DNA of 40,955 bases, from assembly GCA_031181325.1 (NCBI GenBank), contig JAPSKX010000023.1, positions 1-40,955 of the forward strand, written 5' to 3'. Positions within the stretch are counted from its first letter, which is position 1. Each line of letters begins with the position of its first letter. The DNA is from Paenibacillus sp. (GTDB taxonomy: Bacteria; Bacillota; Bacilli; Paenibacillales; YIM-B00363). The notes beneath the pieces are model-generated. The model ran no database searches. It saw nothing but the letters and a program-made list of their open reading frames with translations, and was not told where the DNA came from. Below are positions 39,911 through 40,955 of this stretch, piece by piece. The translations under genes and the position numbers were made by a program.

Positions 39911-39935
39911 GTTTGTGTAAGAGGAGGGAGAACCA

Positions 39936-40499
39936 TTGAAAATCAGCGCCATGCATCCCGTCCGCTTGGACGCCGAACGCCTGCGTTCGCTCATGGAACA
40001 GTACGGCGACGATGTATGGAACTATGCGTATGTCATCACCAGGAATACCCACACGGCGGACGATGTCGCGCAGGACGTGTTTCTGAAAGCCTATCGCGGC
40101 TGGGCATCCTTTCGAGGCGAAGCTTCCGAGAAAACCTGGTTGCTGAAAATCACAAGGAACACCGCTCTCTCCTATCGAAAGCTCGCATTCTTTCGAAGAG
40201 TGATCCTTGCGGGAGATCGATATGTTCTAGACGCGAATCGTCGGGCAGGCTCGATGCACGCCGCACCTTCGGCCGAATCCGTCGTCTTGGATCAGGAGAC
40301 CGAGGACGAGGTATGGCGGCACGTGATTCGATTGCCGGGCAAGTTCCGCGACCCGTTGGTCTTGAGCGTACATTATCGGCTGTCCATCGAAGACATCTCC
40401 TCCGTCATCGGCATACCGCCCGGTACGGTAAAATCGAGAATCGCACGAGCCAAGGCGAAGGTGGCCGCCAGTTGGAAAGGAGCGCAAGACGATGAGTGA
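39936..40499 (+). CDS. ECF-family RNA polymerase sigma factor, 187 aa
   Basis: Sigma-70 region 2 is visible in DVWNYAYVITRNTHTADDVAQDVFLKAYRGWASFRGEASEKTWLLKITRNTALSYRK, and region 4 in RDPLVLSVHYRLSIEDISSVIGIPPGTVKSRIARAKAKV. Size fits the ECF group. The start is TTG at 39936 with GAGGAGGGAG upstream. It overlaps the next gene by eight bases, so sigma and presumed anti-sigma are translated together. The sigma would be held at the membrane until an envelope signal. Specific subgroup not assigned. Confidence 0.94.
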   Translation: MKISAMHPVRLDAERLRSLMEQYGDDVWNYAYVITRNTHTADDVAQDVFLKAYRGWASFRGEASEKTWLLKITRNTALSYRKLAFFRRVILAGDRYVLDANRRAGSMHAAPSAESVVLDQETEDEVWRHVIRLPGKFRDPLVLSVHYRLSIEDISSVIGIPPGTVKSRIARAKAKVAASWKGAQDDE

Positions 40500-40955
40500 G
40501 TGGAAACCGGAGTGGGATTCGCGTCTGCGTCGTCCTCCCTTGAAGCGGCGCCGATTCGGGGAGGCTATGATGCGACGCGTCGAAAGCCGGGTGCTGGCCG
40601 ACGAGCGGAACGGCAAGAACGGCAGGAGCGTCGAACGAAGAGCGCTAAGACACGCGGCGAGCGTCGCCGCCCCCCTCTTGGTCTGCGCCGTGCTGGGAGG
40701 GATTTGGTTGTACGGCAACCCGTCGACGCCGCTTCCTCCCCCCCGGATCGACGAGCCCGACCGCATCGTCCCGTCGGTCCCGGCGTCCAGCTTCCAGAGC
40801 GGAGAAGGCGGCGACATCGACTGGTGGCGATCCGCCGCGGAACGCGATACGGATAGCGAGGCGGATCGAACGCTGATCGTATTCGTCAATGCGCTGTTGG
40901 AACGGCGTCTCGGCGTCTGGGGCGGGGCGTCGCCCGACATCTGGGAGACGCCCGA
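40492..40955 (+). CDS. Probable anti-sigma factor, membrane protein, 3' end outside the window
   Basis: The frame starts at ATG 40492, with AAAGGAG upstream, and stays open to the window end (at least 154 codons). The N-terminal ~60 residues are basic and likely cytoplasmic (MSEWKPEWDSRLRRPPLKRRRFGEAMMRR), followed by one membrane helix (about AAPLLVCAVLGGIWLYG) and a Pro-rich extracellular start (NPSTPLPPPRIDEPD). I see no zinc anti-sigma motif. Overlap with the sigma gene and this topology make an anti-sigma role likely; this is inference. A Trp-rich part follows (DIDWWRS; LGVWGGAS). Confidence 0.75.
   Translation, partial: MSEWKPEWDSRLRRPPLKRRRFGEAMMRRVESRVLADERNGKNGRSVERRALRHAASVAAPLLVCAVLGGIWLYGNPSTPLPPPRIDEPDRIVPSVPASSFQSGEGGDIDWWRSAAERDTDSEADRTLIVFVNALLERRLGVWGGASPDIWETP

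Noticed and set aside
1-40955. CRISPR array, tRNA/rRNA genes, transposase or phage genes
   Set aside because: I looked for regular short repeats, tRNA-like cloverleaf ends and recombinase or transposase motifs and saw none; a dedicated search could still find something small.

Overview
The window looks like chromosomal DNA of a high-GC, spore-forming Firmicute of the Paenibacillaceae (Paenibacillus or Cohnella type). The grounds are strong purine-rich Shine-Dalgarno sites, frequent TTG/GTG starts, YesM/YesN-type two-component systems beside Lpl/Ytc-type sugar ABC transporters, a PadR/HAAS membrane-protein pair and a TPP-riboswitch-controlled ykoFEDC operon. This assignment is inference from gene content. 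I saw no rRNA, tRNA, CRISPR array, transposase or phage gene.

Layout, left to right. (1) 0-1.4 kb: a minimal L,D-transpeptidase and a lipoprotein of unknown role. (2) 1.4-4.4 kb, minus: a secreted 1011-residue protein (discoidin-like domain, two FN3 domains, right-handed beta-helix, Ig-like tail). (3) 4.6-7.1 kb, plus: a tight three-gene operon with a small zinc-binding membrane protein, an Lgt-like membrane protein and a radical SAM enzyme with the cysteine layout of archaeal tetraether lipid synthase (Tes/MJ0619). This is the best candidate for an undescribed system, probably acting on membrane lipids. (4) 7.2-16.4 kb, minus: LamG-like protein, sugar-type solute-binding lipoprotein, two permeases, YesN/YesM-like response regulator and kinase, amidohydrolase, Rieske ferredoxin. 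A 30-bp element matching at 28 of 30 positions lies the same distance upstream of the first permease gene and of the Rieske gene, so the two arms are probably one regulon.

(5) 16.6-19.6 kb, minus: DUF4395 membrane protein and DNA topoisomerase III. (6) 19.8-20.5 kb: a Phd/YefM-antitoxin domain fused to a Uma2-type nuclease, behind a palindromic promoter region. (7) 20.7-23.5 kb: nucleoside phosphorylase; a DUF1295-type membrane protein divergent from a TetR regulator and a His-rich four-helix membrane protein, with two palindromes between them. (8) 23.5-28.0 kb: a TPR/HEAT-like protein, a non-canonical carbamoyltransferase paired with a D-2-hydroxyacid dehydrogenase, and an unrecognised helical protein. 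(9) 28.3-33.4 kb: PadR plus HAAS-domain membrane protein, then an 8-TM protein, a large membrane histidine kinase and a LuxR-type regulator.

(10) 33.4-37.3 kb: promoter, TPP riboswitch, terminator and ykoF-ykoE-ykoD-ykoC, an HMP/thiamine ECF-type transporter operon. (11) 37.4-39.7 kb, minus: a broken secreted glycoside hydrolase with an apparent internal deletion and a one-base frameshift. (12) 39.9 kb to the end: an ECF sigma factor overlapping a membrane protein, probably its anti-sigma factor, which runs off the window.
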